Position numbers and translations under genes: made by a program
Notes under the pieces: generated by a model
Told to the model about the DNA's origin: nothing
Seen by the model: the letters and a program-made list of their open reading frames with translations, nothing else
Databases searched by the model: none
In this document: piece by piece, positions 31,519 to 40,130 of the stretch
Position numbering within the stretch: position 1 is the stretch's first letter
Layout of the letters: each line of letters opens with the position of its first letter
DNA from: Burkholderia ubonensis
GTDB taxonomy: Bacteria; Pseudomonadota; Gammaproteobacteria; Burkholderiales; Burkholderiaceae
Assembly (NCBI RefSeq): GCF_001718695.1
Contig: NZ_CP013420.1
Coordinates: forward strand, 2,976,001 to 3,040,000
Direction of reading: 5' to 3'
Length of the DNA stretch: 64,000 bases

Positions 31519-32408
31519 TCAGTCTTCGTGCGACGTCTCGGCGCGGCGGCTCGCGAGCGGGCTGCGGCGCACCAGCAGCACGTGGACCTGGCGCGCGTCG
31601 CCGCGCTGGATCTCGAACACGAGGTTGCCGAGCTGCAGCTTCTCGCCGCGGTGCGGGACGCGCCCGAAATGGTGCGTGATCAGGCCGCCGATCGTATCGA
31701 CCTCTTCGTCGGGGAAATCGGTGCCGAACGCCTCGTTGAACTGCTCGATCTCCGTCAGCGCGCGCACGCGGTAGCGGCCGTCCGGCCCGGCGATGATGTT
31801 GCCGGCTTCCTCGTCGAAATCGTATTCGTCCTCGATGTCGCCGACGATCTGCTCGAGCACGTCCTCGATCGTGATCAGGCCCGCGACGCCGCCGTATTCG
31901 TCGACGACGATCGCGAGGTGGTTGCGGTTGACCCGGAAGTCGTGCAGCAGCACGTTCAGGCGCTTCGACTCCGGGATGAACACGACGGGACGCAGCATCC
32001 CGCGCACGTCGAATTCCTCTTCCGCGTAGAAGCGCAGCAGGTCCTTCGCGAGCAGCACGCCGATCACGTTGTCGCGGTTCTCCTCGTAGACGGGGTAGCG
32101 CGAGTGCGCCTTTTCGAGGACGAACGGAATGAAATCCTCGGGCTTGTCGGCGATGTTGATCGCGTCCATCTGCGCGCGCGGCACCATGATGTCGCGGGCG
32201 CACAGGTCGGACACCTGGAACACGCCCTCGATCATCGACAGCGAATCGGCGTCGATCAGGTTGCGTTCGTGGGCGTCCTGGAGGATTTCGAGCAACTCGC
32301 GCCGCGGGATTCGGGCTCGGGCGAGATGAAGTCGGTCAGGCGCTCGAGCAGCGAGCGCTTTTCATGCGGTTTGTCGTTGGACTTTCGACTGGGATACGAA
32401 TCGTTCAT
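31519..32408 (-). pseudogene. corC: CorC/HlyC-type CBS-domain protein, interrupted by a frameshift near the N terminus
   Basis: The first 37 or so codons start at the ATG at 32408 (MNDSYPSRKSNDKPHEKRSL..., then ERLTDFISPEPESRG). The rest continues in another frame as ELLEILQDAHERNLIDADSLSMIEGVFQVSD, two CBS domains (DIMVPRAQMDAINI; HLAIVVDEYGGVAGLITIEDVLEQIVGDIEDE) and the C-terminal CorC/HlyC domain. The break is at about 32301-32310, in GAATCCCGCGGCGCG. One base is missing net, for example a CCCC run read as CCC. If real, the main frame would need an internal start. Proteins of this type act in magnesium/cobalt efflux or membrane ion balance; the gene is normally next to lnt. Confidence 0.82.
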
Positions 32409-32698
32409 GGTGGTGCGCCCGGTTCACGTCGGGGCGCGCTGTCACGGAAGTGGCAAGGATACACCAAGGGCAAGGCGCGACCGTGTCACCCCGGCCATCC
32501 GGCCGGGACGGGCAGCCGCGCAAGCCCCGCTCGGGGACAGGCGGGCTCGGCGCCACGCCGTCCTGTCGTTTCCATCCTATCTCAGAAAGGTGCGGTGGGG
32601 CAGCGTTGGACGAAATTCCGGGCAGACCGGCCGGTCGGGCGTCTTTTTCGGCGAGGGGTGGAGCGCGACGATTTGCCGCCGGCGGCGGGCCGCCGGGT

Positions 32699-32848
32699 TC
32701 AGAACCGCATGCCGGCCGAGCAGCCGCCGGCCGCCCCGCCGTTGGTCGCGGCGCCGCCGCAGCCGAATACGCCGCAGCCGGACAGCGCGACGCTCGCGAC
32801 GACGATCAGTGCGACGGTTTTGCAGCGCGGCCAGCGGGGCGAGGTCAT
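32699..32848 (-). CDS. small putative lipoprotein
   Basis: A 49-residue protein: a basic N terminus (MTSPRWPRCK), a hydrophobic stretch and the lipobox VALSGC (Cys25), then a Gly/Cys/Ala-rich tail with two further Cys-Gly sites, ending CSAGMRF. The mature part is only about 25 residues. The ATG at 32848 places the signal correctly. It lies 58 bp after the chaC-like gene. No known family recognised; function unknown. Confidence 0.6.
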   Translation of the reverse strand: MTSPRWPRCKTVALIVVASVALSGCGVFGCGGAATNGGAAGGCSAGMRF

Positions 32849-32906
32849 GGCGGGCGTCCTTCGAAGGTGAGCGGGCGGTGAGGGCGACGGGCGGCCGTGC
32901 TGCACG

Positions 32907-33539
32907 TCAGCGGCAGCGGGCCAGCAGTCCTTCCAGCGCGCGATCCGGGATGCCGCTCGCGCGCAGCGCGTCGACGGTCCGGCTCACGTAGTCGAGCGTC
33001 GTGCCGTAGCGCCCGGACGCGCAGCCGAACACTTCCTTCACGACGCGGTCTGGCAGCTTGCCGGTGTAGGTCGGTGCATCGCGCCGCATCACGAACGCGA
33101 GCGCCATCACGCGTTCGCCGTTCCCGAGCGAGCACGGCAGCCACGCGGGCCGGTACGAGCCCATCGGCATCTCGCGTTTCCACAGCGTTTCGAGGTGCGG
33201 CTGCGCGGTCGCGCCGGCGAGCCGGAACGCGATGCCGCTGCACGAGCCGCCGCGGTCGAGCGCCAGCACGAGGCCCGGGCGCTCCGGCGTGCCGCGGTTC
33301 ACGCGCGACCACAGATAGAGGCCGCGGTGATAGCCGTGCACCTTGCCGTGCACGGCGTCGACGGTCGGCAGCCCGGGATTCCAGATCAGCGACCCATAGC
33401 CGAACAGCCACAGATCCTGCCGGCCGTCCCAGTCGCGCATCGTGTACGCGAGCGACGCCGCGAGCTCGTCTTCCGTCAGCAGCCGTCCCTCGCCGATCGA
33501 CGGCGGGTACGCGGGCGGGAGCGTGGCGGCGTTGCGCAT
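32907..33539 (-). CDS. gamma-glutamylcyclotransferase, ChaC-like
   Basis: A 210-residue protein with the ChaC signature LFGYGSLIWNPG near residue 45 and the catalytic-glutamate segment LETLWKREMPMGSYRPAWL. Enzymes of this type cleave the gamma-glutamyl group of glutathione to give 5-oxoproline and Cys-Gly. It starts 15 bp after ybeY, and this gene and the small lipoprotein lie between ybeY and corC. Confidence 0.88.
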   Translation of the reverse strand: MRNAATLPPAYPPSIGEGRLLTEDELAASLAYTMRDWDGRQDLWLFGYGSLIWNPGLPTVDAVHGKVHGYHRGLYLWSRVNRGTPERPGLVLALDRGGSCSGIAFRLAGATAQPHLETLWKREMPMGSYRPAWLPCSLGNGERVMALAFVMRRDAPTYTGKLPDRVVKEVFGCASGRYGTTLDYVSRTVDALRASGIPDRALEGLLARCR

Positions 33540-33554
33540 CGGGGGCGGGGCGGC

Positions 33555-34334
33555 TTACCGGTACGGGTTCGGGAAGCCCAGTTTCGCGAGGATGTCGACT
33601 TCGAGCGCTTCCATCTCGGCGGCGTCCTCGTCGCTCGTCTCGTGGTCGTAGCCCTGCGCATGCAGCACGCCGTGCACGAGCAGGTGCGCGTAGTGGGCGT
33701 CGAGCGGCTTGCCCTGCTCGCGCGCCTCCTTCTCGACGACCGGGCAGCACAGCACGAGGTCGCCGATCACGGTGCCGTCCGGCGCTTCGTCGTACGCGAA
33801 GGTCAGCACGTTGGTCGGGTAGTCCTTGTGCCGGTAGCTGTCGTTCAGCGAGCGGCCTTCTTCTTCGCCGACGAAGCGCACGGTGAGTTGCGCGTCGGCG
33901 AACAGCGCGGGCGCGATCCATTCGGCGATCAGCTTGCGCTTGGGGCACGCCTTGCGCACGTCGCCGGTGATCTCGTCGCCGTACTGGACGGCGAGGTCGA
34001 GCTCGGGATCGCGGATCGCTTCGTCATCGAGGCCGACGTCGGGCGGCGCGGGTTCGGCGCCGACGTGCAGCGTGATGCTGTCGTAGTGCTCGGGCTGGAG
34101 CGCGAGCTTCGCGCGCATCGCCGGATCGGCGTGCTGCGCGACGATCGCGACGGCGGCTTCGCCGGACGCGCCCGACAGGTCGAACATCAGGCTGCGGCCG
34201 TCGGGAAAATCGATTCGCAGCCCCTGCGCGTCGACGGATTTGACCTTGCCCTTCGCATCGAACAGCGAAAGACGGAGCGTTTCGGACGTGGCCTGGTCGG
34301 CGCGGACGGACTTGCGGGAGCGGGACGATTTCAT
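33555..34334 (-). CDS. ybeY: endoribonuclease YbeY with N-terminal extension
   Basis: 259 residues. The last ~145 residues are YbeY, a zinc endoribonuclease for 16S rRNA 3' maturation and ribosome quality control: [39 protein letters not shown] and the zinc site [11 protein letters not shown]. The first ~110 residues are extra: a basic N terminus, then a predicted beta-rich segment ([20 protein letters not shown]) and [13 protein letters not shown]. Codon use in the extension looks normal for a real gene. The ATG at 34334 is the first good start after the terminator that follows phoH; a shorter start further in cannot be excluded. Typical YbeY proteins are about 150-185 residues. Confidence 0.87.
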   Translation of the reverse strand: MKSSRSRKSVRADQATSETLRLSLFDAKGKVKSVDAQGLRIDFPDGRSLMFDLSGASGEAAVAIVAQHADPAMRAKLALQPEHYDSITLHVGAEPAPPDVGLDDEAIRDPELDLAVQYGDEITGDVRKACPKRKLIAEWIAPALFADAQLTVRFVGEEEGRSLNDSYRHKDYPTNVLTFAYDEAPDGTVIGDLVLCCPVVEKEAREQGKPLDAHYAHLLVHGVLHAQGYDHETSDEDAAEMEALEVDILAKLGFPNPYR

Positions 34335-34427
34335 GACGCGTCGGGCAATTGGAACGCGATGAGGATACACCAAACGGCCAATCCCGCCCGAATTCGGCCG
34401 GCGCGGGAGACGCGCGCCGCGCAGCCG

Positions 34428-34469
34428 AAAAAACGCCCGGCGCGCCGTGGGGCGGGCCGGGCCGGGCGT
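34428..34469 (-). terminator. Rho-independent terminator between phoH and ybeY
   Basis: On the minus strand ACGCCCGGC (34461-34469 on +) pairs with GCCGGGCGT (34433-34441) and is followed by TTTTTT. It lies 15 bp after phoH and about 95 bp before ybeY, inside an otherwise co-directional run, so it may limit read-through from miaB-phoH. Confidence 0.8.
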
Positions 34470-34483
34470 GACGAGCGGGCGCG

Positions 34484-35527
34484 TCAGTCGTCCTTGTGCT
34501 GCGCGTGGAACTCGTCGTATGCCTCGACGATGCGCGCGACGAGCGGGTGCCGGACCACGTCGGCGCTCGTGAAGCGCGTGAGCGCGATGCCGCGCACGCC
34601 GCCGAGCACCTGCTGTGCCTCGATCAGGCCGCTTTTCTGCGCGCGGGGCAGGTCGACCTGGCTCGTGTCGCCGGTGACGACCGCCTTCGAGCCGAAGCCG
34701 ATCCGCGTGAGGAACATCTTCATCTGCTCGGGCGTCGTGTTCTGCGCCTCGTCGAGGATGATGAACGCGTGGTTCAGCGTGCGGCCGCGCATGTACGCGA
34801 GCGGCGCGATCTCGATCATCTGGCGCTCGAACATCTTCGCGGTCTTGTCGAAGCCGAGCAGGTCGTACAGCGCGTCGTACAGCGGCCGCAGGTACGGATC
34901 GACCTTCTGCGCGAGGTCGCCCGGCAGGAAGCCGAGCCGCTCGCCGGCCTCGACGGCCGGGCGCGTCAGCACGATGCGCTTGACCTGGTCGCGCTCGAGC
35001 GCGTCGACCGCGCACGCGACCGCGAGATAGGTTTTGCCGGTGCCGGCCGGGCCGATCCCGAACGTGACGTCGTGCGACAGGATCTGCTTCAGGTATTCGC
35101 GCTGCGCGGGTGTGCGGCCGCGCAGGTCGGCGCGGCGCGTGTAGAGCTTCGGCGCGGGCTCCAGCTCCTCGTCGTCGACGCGCATCACCGGCTCGTCGAA
35201 CGGATGGTCGGGGTCGCCGCGGAAGCGCACGTCGAGCGTGTCTTCGACGCGGCCGTTGCCGCCCGTGTGACGCACCTCGACGAGCGCGAGCTGGATGTCG
35301 TCGACCGACAGCGGATCGCGCGCGCGGTTGTAGAAGTTTTCGAGCGCGGTGAGCGCGAGCTTGGCGCCGCGCCCGCGGATCGCGATCCGGTGGCCGCGCC
35401 GCTGCAGCGTGACGTCGAGCGCCTGTTCGATCTGCCGCAGGTTCTCGTCGAGCGGGCCGCAGAGATTCGCGAGGCGCGCGTTGTCGTCGCGCGGCGCGGT
35501 GAATTCCAGTGCTTGGGTGGGCTTCAA
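34484..35527 (-). CDS. PhoH family ATPase
   Basis: A 347-residue PhoH-like protein. The P-loop is [13 protein letters not shown] near residue 160, with Walker [13 protein letters not shown]. An N-terminal region resembles a small KH-like RNA-binding part ([16 protein letters not shown]). It is placed between miaB and ybeY, as in many proteobacteria, where it is thought to work with YbeY on RNA. The exact reaction is not settled; PhoH proteins are RNA helicase-like ATPases. The start is 32 bp after miaB. Confidence 0.92.
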   Translation of the reverse strand: MKPTQALEFTAPRDDNARLANLCGPLDENLRQIEQALDVTLQRRGHRIAIRGRGAKLALTALENFYNRARDPLSVDDIQLALVEVRHTGGNGRVEDTLDVRFRGDPDHPFDEPVMRVDDEELEPAPKLYTRRADLRGRTPAQREYLKQILSHDVTFGIGPAGTGKTYLAVACAVDALERDQVKRIVLTRPAVEAGERLGFLPGDLAQKVDPYLRPLYDALYDLLGFDKTAKMFERQMIEIAPLAYMRGRTLNHAFIILDEAQNTTPEQMKMFLTRIGFGSKAVVTGDTSQVDLPRAQKSGLIEAQQVLGGVRGIALTRFTSADVVRHPLVARIVEAYDEFHAQHKDD

Positions 35528-35559
35528 AGTGGCGTCGTGCTCCTGTGTCCCGTGGGGCG

Positions 35560-36933
35560 TCAGTGCGTGGCCGTGCTCGCGTCGTCGTGCGCGAGCACGA
35601 GCTCGCCGCGCAGCGAGTGCGGATACGCGTGATTGATCTTCACGTCGATCATCTGGCCGATCAGGCGCGGGTGCGATGCGAGCGGCGCCGGGAAGTTCAC
35701 GACCCGGTTGTTCTCGGTGCGGCCCGCGAGCTCGTTCGGGTCCTTGCGCGACGGGCCCTCGACGAGGATGCGCTCGACCTTGCCGACCATCGACTGGCTG
35801 ATGCGCGCGACGTTCTCCTCGATCGTCGCCTGCAGATGTTGCAGGCGCTTGAGCTTGACCTCGCGCGGCGTGTCGTCGTGCAGGTTCGCGGCCGGCGTGC
35901 CGGGGCGCGGGCTGTAGATGAACGAGAAGCTCGTGTCGTAGCTCATCTCGTGCACGAGCGCCATCATCTTGTCGAAGTCCGCCTCGGTCTCGCCGGGGAA
36001 GCCGACGATCAGGTCGGTCGACAGCGACAGGTCCGGGCGGATCGCGCGCAGCTTGCGGATCACCGACTTGTACTCGAGCACGGTGTAGCCGCGCTTCATC
36101 GCCATCAGGATCCGGTCGGAGCCGTGCTGGACCGGCAGGTGCAGGTGGTTCACGAGCTTCGGCACCTTCGCGTACATGTCGATCAGGCGCTGCGTGAATT
36201 CCTTCGGGTGCGACGTCGTGTAGCGAATCCGCTCGATGCCGGGGATGTCGGCGACGTATTCGATCAGCGTCGCGAAATCGGCGATCTCGGACGAGCCGGC
36301 CGTCAGCGCGCCACGGTACGCGTTCACGTTCTGGCCGAGCAGCGTGACTTCGCGCACGCCCTGGTCGGCGAGACCCGCGACTTCGGTCAGCACGTCGTCG
36401 AGCGGGCGCGACACTTCATCGCCGCGCGTGTACGGCACCACGCAGTAGCTGCAGTACTTCGAGCAGCCTTCCATGATCGACACGAACGCGCTCGGGCCCT
36501 CGACGCGCGCGGGCGGCAGGTGGTCGAACTTCTCGATTTCGGGAAACGTGATGTCGACCTGCGCGCGGCCGCTCGCGCGGCGCTGGTCGATCATCTGCGG
36601 CAGGCGGTGCAACGTCTGCGGGCCGAACACGAGGTCGACGTACGGCGCGCGCGACACGATCGACGCGCCTTCCTGGCTCGCGACGCAGCCGCCGACGCCG
36701 ATCAGCAGGTCCGGCTTCGCCTCCTTCAGCTCGCGCACGCGGCCGAGGTCGGAGAACACCTTCTCCTGCGCCTTCTCGCGCACCGAGCAGGTGTTGAACA
36801 GGATGATGTCCGCGTCTTCCGGGGTGTCGGTCTTTTCGAGGCCTTCGGCGGCATTGAGCACGTCCACCATCTTGTCCGAGTCGTACTCGTTCATCTGGCA
36901 GCCGAAGGTCTTTACGTAAACTTTTTTCGTCAT
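35560..36933 (-). CDS. miaB: tRNA-2-methylthio-N6-dimethylallyladenosine synthase
   Basis: A 457-residue radical-SAM methylthiotransferase acting on i6A37 of tRNAs that read U-starting codons. The N-terminal cluster domain starts [20 protein letters not shown], with cysteines also in FNTCSVR and GVGGCVAS. The radical-SAM cluster is [17 protein letters not shown] (CxxxCxxC), and a TRAM domain ends the protein. The ATG at 36933 is chosen because family similarity starts there. First gene of the miaB-phoH run. Confidence 0.96.
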   Translation of the reverse strand: MTKKVYVKTFGCQMNEYDSDKMVDVLNAAEGLEKTDTPEDADIILFNTCSVREKAQEKVFSDLGRVRELKEAKPDLLIGVGGCVASQEGASIVSRAPYVDLVFGPQTLHRLPQMIDQRRASGRAQVDITFPEIEKFDHLPPARVEGPSAFVSIMEGCSKYCSYCVVPYTRGDEVSRPLDDVLTEVAGLADQGVREVTLLGQNVNAYRGALTAGSSEIADFATLIEYVADIPGIERIRYTTSHPKEFTQRLIDMYAKVPKLVNHLHLPVQHGSDRILMAMKRGYTVLEYKSVIRKLRAIRPDLSLSTDLIVGFPGETEADFDKMMALVHEMSYDTSFSFIYSPRPGTPAANLHDDTPREVKLKRLQHLQATIEENVARISQSMVGKVERILVEGPSRKDPNELAGRTENNRVVNFPAPLASHPRLIGQMIDVKINHAYPHSLRGELVLAHDDASTATH

Positions 36934-37338
36934 GGGGATTCGCCGTTCGCAGTGGTTGACCTGGGGGCGTCGTCTAGGGTGAATCGGGACGGCCGCGCGC
37001 TGCATGCACGCTGCATGATATGGCGCGCATTGGACAGGAAAGGCCGTCGGGAAAGCTTTCTATTATAGCTTTTCGCGGCCCGCCGGACCGGTGGCCGGTT
37101 GCGGGCGCGCGCCGCCGTGCCGGTGGGTTCCGGCCCCTTGCCGGCTCCATCCCGGCAAGGTGCGAGCGCAGACGCCGCGTGAAACACCCATTGCGCCGCG
37201 ATGCTGATAACGGTGTGAAGATAACTTCGTTTGCCCGCTCCGGGCCCGGTGATAGCGTGTCAGTACGCGCCGTGCATGGCGCACTCCGATTCCGGCTTAC
37301 CCCATTGCAGGGCCGCACGGCGGCCCGGAGGTCATGCT
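36934..37338. other. 405-bp divergent intergenic region (miaB / XRE regulator)
   Basis: TATAAT on the minus strand (37062-37067 on +) is a likely -10 for miaB, although no -35 is obvious. The direct repeat CTGCATG occurs twice at about 37000-37016. GGAGG at 37327-37331 is the ribosome site of the XRE gene. No gene seen. Confidence 0.45.
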
Positions 37339-38022
37339 ATGTCTACACCCCTGGCGCTGGTGCACGATGTGTCTTCCGTGGAGTCCGGCGACGCCGCCGA
37401 TGTCCGGGCGCAGGCGTCGCTCGACGCGCTCGAGCAGGTCGTCGGCGTCAATCTGGCGCGGCTGCGCGCCGAGCGGCAGCTGTCGCTCGATGCGCTCGCG
37501 CGGCTGTCCGGCGTGTCGCGCGCGATGCTCGCGCAGATCGAGTCGGCGCGCAGCGTGCCGTCGATCAAGGTGCTGTGCAAGATCGCCGCCGCGCTGAAGG
37601 TGTCGGTTGCGGCGTTCCTGCGCCGCCATGCGGTGAACGGCTTCGAGCATCTCGCGGCCGACCGCGCGTCGCGCGTCGTCAGCGCGAACGGGCGCTTCTC
37701 GGCGCGCGCGCTGCATCCGGAAGGGGAGCCGGCCGCGGCCGAGTTCCACGAGCTGCGGATCGCGCCGCTGCATACCGAGGCGGGCGTGCGCCGCGCGCCG
37801 GGCACGACGATCAACCTGGTGGTCAGCGAAGGCACGCTGGAGGTGAGCGTGCACGATCGCCGCCAGCTGCTCGCGACCGGCGACGCGATCGTGTTCGACG
37901 CCGACCAGCCGCACAGCCTGCGCAATCCGGGCGACAGCGAGGCGCGCGCGTTTCGCGTGACGGTGAGCCCGGAGGTGCCGCCGCGCTGGCTCGTGCCGGA
38001 TGCGGCGCGCGCGGCTGGCTAG
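37339..38022 (+). CDS. XRE-family regulator with C-terminal cupin domain
   Basis: A 227-residue HTH-cupin regulator. The Cro/CI-type helix-turn-helix spans about residues 35-90 (LARLRAERQLSLDALARLSGVSRAMLAQIESARSVPS). The cupin domain follows from about residue 120 to 215 (TINLVVSEGTLEVSVHDRRQLLATGDAIVFDADQPHSLRNPG) and would bind a small effector. GGAGG is 7 bases before the ATG. The target is unknown. Its stop codon lies in the first copy of a 28-bp tandem repeat. It precedes, but is separate from, the FMN riboswitch-ribB unit. Confidence 0.87.
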   Translation: MSTPLALVHDVSSVESGDAADVRAQASLDALEQVVGVNLARLRAERQLSLDALARLSGVSRAMLAQIESARSVPSIKVLCKIAAALKVSVAAFLRRHAVNGFEHLAADRASRVVSANGRFSARALHPEGEPAAAEFHELRIAPLHTEAGVRRAPGTTINLVVSEGTLEVSVHDRRQLLATGDAIVFDADQPHSLRNPGDSEARAFRVTVSPEVPPRWLVPDAARAAG

Positions 38023-38061
38023 GTGCGGCCGGCCAGGCGCGGCTGGCCAGGTGCGGCCGGC
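38013..38061 (+). repeat. 28-bp tandem duplication across the XRE gene stop codon
   Basis: The 21-base block at 38013-38033 recurs at 38041-38061 with one difference (TAG in the first copy, CAG in the second), giving a 28-bp period. The first copy supplies the stop codon of the regulator. Confidence 0.7.
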
Positions 38062-38163
38062 GCACATTAGACGGGGTCGTCAGTAAGGTTTTAGATGCGG
38101 TTCGCTGCGCCGCGCGTGCGGCTGTTGTATGCTTTGCCCGCCGGTTCGTCCGGCAATCAGTGC

Positions 38164-38307
38164 GTCTTCAGGGCGGGGTGGAATTCCCCACCGGCGGTAG
38201 GCTGGCGTCAAGCCGGCGAGCCCGCGAGCGCCCGCGCGTCATGCGCGGGGTCAGCAGATCTGGTCGAATGCCAGAGCCGACGGTCACAGTCCGGATGAGA
38301 GAAGATG
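38164..38307 (+). ncRNA. FMN riboswitch (RFN element)
   Basis: All conserved blocks of the RFN element are readable: TCTTCAGGGCGGGGTG, then TTCCCCACCGGCGGTAGG, AGCCGGCGAGCCCGCGAGCG, GGTCAGCAGATCTGGTC, CCAGAGCCGACGGTCACAGT and the closing CCGGATGAGAGAAGAT. The start CTTC pairs with the final GAAG as stem P1. It lies about 120 bp upstream of ribB, so FMN should repress riboflavin synthesis at this gene. Confidence 0.95.
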
Positions 38308-38428
38308 TGCAGATGGTCATGTCCGTCAGGGCCGCTTCGCCGTGCGCGCGAAGCGGGTTGCCGTTCTGTCTGTTTGCAAATGCCCTGAAACGTTTTTCGC
38401 CCACTTCGTATTGCGAGGAGCGTTTCAC

Positions 38429-39160
38429 ATGTCCTTTGCTTCCGCTGTTTCGTCCCGTTCGCCCCGTTCGCCGGCGCCTGCCGACGCCTTCGCCGATCTC
38501 CCGTTGCTCGATTCCGAACCGGTGCCGCCGCGCATCGCCGCCGCGCTCGACGCATTGCGCGCGGGCCGCGCGGTCGTGCTGCAGGACGATCACGACCGCG
38601 AGAACGAAGCCGACCTGATCGTCGCGGCCGAGCGGATCACGCCCGAAACGATGGCGCTGCTGATCCGCGAATGCAGCGGGATCGTCTGCCTGTGCCTGAC
38701 CGACGACAAGGTGCGCGCGCTCGCGCTGCCGCCGATGGTGCAGACCAACGAGAGCCGCAACGGCACCGCGTTCACGGTGTCGATCGAGGCGCGCGAAGGC
38801 GTGCATACCGGCGTGTCGGCGGCCGACCGCGTGACGACGATCCGCGCGGCGATCGCCGACGACGCGACGCCGCACGACATCGTGCGCCCGGGCCACGTGT
38901 TTCCGTTGCGCGCGCAACCGGGCGGCGTGCTCGCGCGCCGCGGCCACACCGAGGGCACGGTCGACCTGGCGATCCTTGCGGGGCTGAAGCCGGCCGGCGT
39001 GCTGTGCGAGCTGATGAACCCTGACGGCACGATGACGCGCGGCGACGATGTCGCGCGTTTCGCGCAGCAGCACGGCCTGCCGATGCTGACGATCGCTGAG
39101 CTGGTGGAATTCCGCGCGGCGCTTGCGGCCGCGCGTGAGTGCTGCATGAGCGCTGCATGA
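38429..39160 (+). CDS. ribB: 3,4-dihydroxy-2-butanone-4-phosphate synthase
   Basis: A 243-residue stand-alone RibB, without the GTP cyclohydrolase II half found in RibBA. It converts ribulose 5-phosphate to 3,4-dihydroxy-2-butanone 4-phosphate for riboflavin. Landmarks: [33 protein letters not shown] and [18 protein letters not shown]. There is a ~30-residue Ser/Pro/Ala-rich N-terminal stretch. GAGGAG is 8 bases before the ATG. It is controlled by the FMN riboswitch just upstream. Confidence 0.95.
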   Translation: MSFASAVSSRSPRSPAPADAFADLPLLDSEPVPPRIAAALDALRAGRAVVLQDDHDRENEADLIVAAERITPETMALLIRECSGIVCLCLTDDKVRALALPPMVQTNESRNGTAFTVSIEAREGVHTGVSAADRVTTIRAAIADDATPHDIVRPGHVFPLRAQPGGVLARRGHTEGTVDLAILAGLKPAGVLCELMNPDGTMTRGDDVARFAQQHGLPMLTIAELVEFRAALAAARECCMSAA

Positions 39161-39247
39161 GCGACGCGTAGCGCGAACGCGATCCGGCTGCGCCGAGCGG
39201 CGCGCCGGGTTTCCGGCGGCGTGCCGTCCGCCGTCCGCCGTCTGCCG

Positions 39248-39934
39248 TTACGACTGCACGTCGCCGAACTCGCCGCGCATGCCGGCGGCGACGAGCGACG
39301 GCAGCTCGTCCATCTTCCGCATGATCCGCGTGATGCCCATCGCGCGCAGCGCATCCGCGTAGTTGTCGGGGATGTGGCTCGCGCCGACGAACGCGATCGT
39401 CTTCATCCCGGCCGCGCGTGCGGCGTTCAGGCCCGACACGCTGTCCTCGACGACGATGCAGCGCCCGGGCGCGACGCCGAGCGTGCGCGCCGCATGCAGG
39501 TAGACGTCGGGGTAGGGCTTCGGCCGCGCGACCTGCTCGGCGCTGAACACGCGCTCGCCGAAGATCTCGGTGAGCGCGGCGCGCTTGAGCGAGCTGCGCA
39601 CGCGCGCGAGGCGGCTGTTCGACACGACCGCCGCGGGCAGGCTCACCTTCAGCAGCGCGTCGCGCACGCCGGTGATCGGCGCGAGCGATTGCGCAAGACC
39701 GGCCTCGATGTTGTGCTCGATCGTCTCGATGAAGTTGTCGGGCATCGTGATGCCGTAGCGCGTCTCGAGCCCGGTGAGGAAGCGCGAGGTCTGCTGGCCG
39801 AACGCGGTCTTCGCGGCGGCCTCGAAATCGATGTGCGGGAACGTGGCGGACAGCGTGTCGAGCAGCACGCGGTCGGCGATGACTTCGCTGTCGACGAGCA
39901 CGCCGTCGCAGTCGCAGATGAGGTGATCGAGCAT
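39248..39934 (-). CDS. HAD-superfamily hydrolase (phosphoglycolate phosphatase-like)
   Basis: A 228-residue HAD phosphatase with a helical cap. Motif I is ICDCDGVLVDSE (Asp nucleophile), motif II VVSNSR, motif III in ARPKPYPDVYLHAA, and motif IV VEDSVSGLNAARAAG. It most resembles the beta-phosphoglucomutase/6-phosphogluconate-phosphatase branch, but the substrate cannot be fixed. The ATG at 39934 follows the glp operon terminator region. It is convergent with ribB. Confidence 0.87.
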   Translation of the reverse strand: MLDHLICDCDGVLVDSEVIADRVLLDTLSATFPHIDFEAAAKTAFGQQTSRFLTGLETRYGITMPDNFIETIEHNIEAGLAQSLAPITGVRDALLKVSLPAAVVSNSRLARVRSSLKRAALTEIFGERVFSAEQVARPKPYPDVYLHAARTLGVAPGRCIVVEDSVSGLNAARAAGMKTIAFVGASHIPDNYADALRAMGITRIMRKMDELPSLVAAGMRGEFGDVQS

Positions 39935-40071
39935 GATGGTGAAGAAGCAGGGGCGTCGGCGACGCCTGTCAGCCGCCATGATACGTGCTTTGCCGGGCGA
40001 CAGCGCGCCGGCGCCGGCCGATCGGCGGCCGGTGCCGGCGCCGATGTCGGGCCGCGGCAGGCGCCACAGTG

Positions 40072-40103
40072 AAACAGCCCGCGGCCTTGCGGCGCGCGGG
40101 CTG
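40072..40103 (-). terminator. probable terminator after glpF
   Basis: On the minus strand CAGCCCGCG (40095-40103 on +) pairs with CGCGGGCTG (40075-40083), followed by TTT. It lies about 30 bp after the glpF stop and would end the glpD-glpK-glpF transcript. Confidence 0.55.
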
Positions 40104-40130
40104 CGTTGCTTCGGCGATGCGGGCCGCCGG

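Noticed and set aside
39224..39244. Three 7-bp units CCGTCCG/CCGTCCG/CCGTCTG after ribB
   Set aside because: Very short, GC-rich and imperfect; likely chance or minor slippage, with no function indicated.
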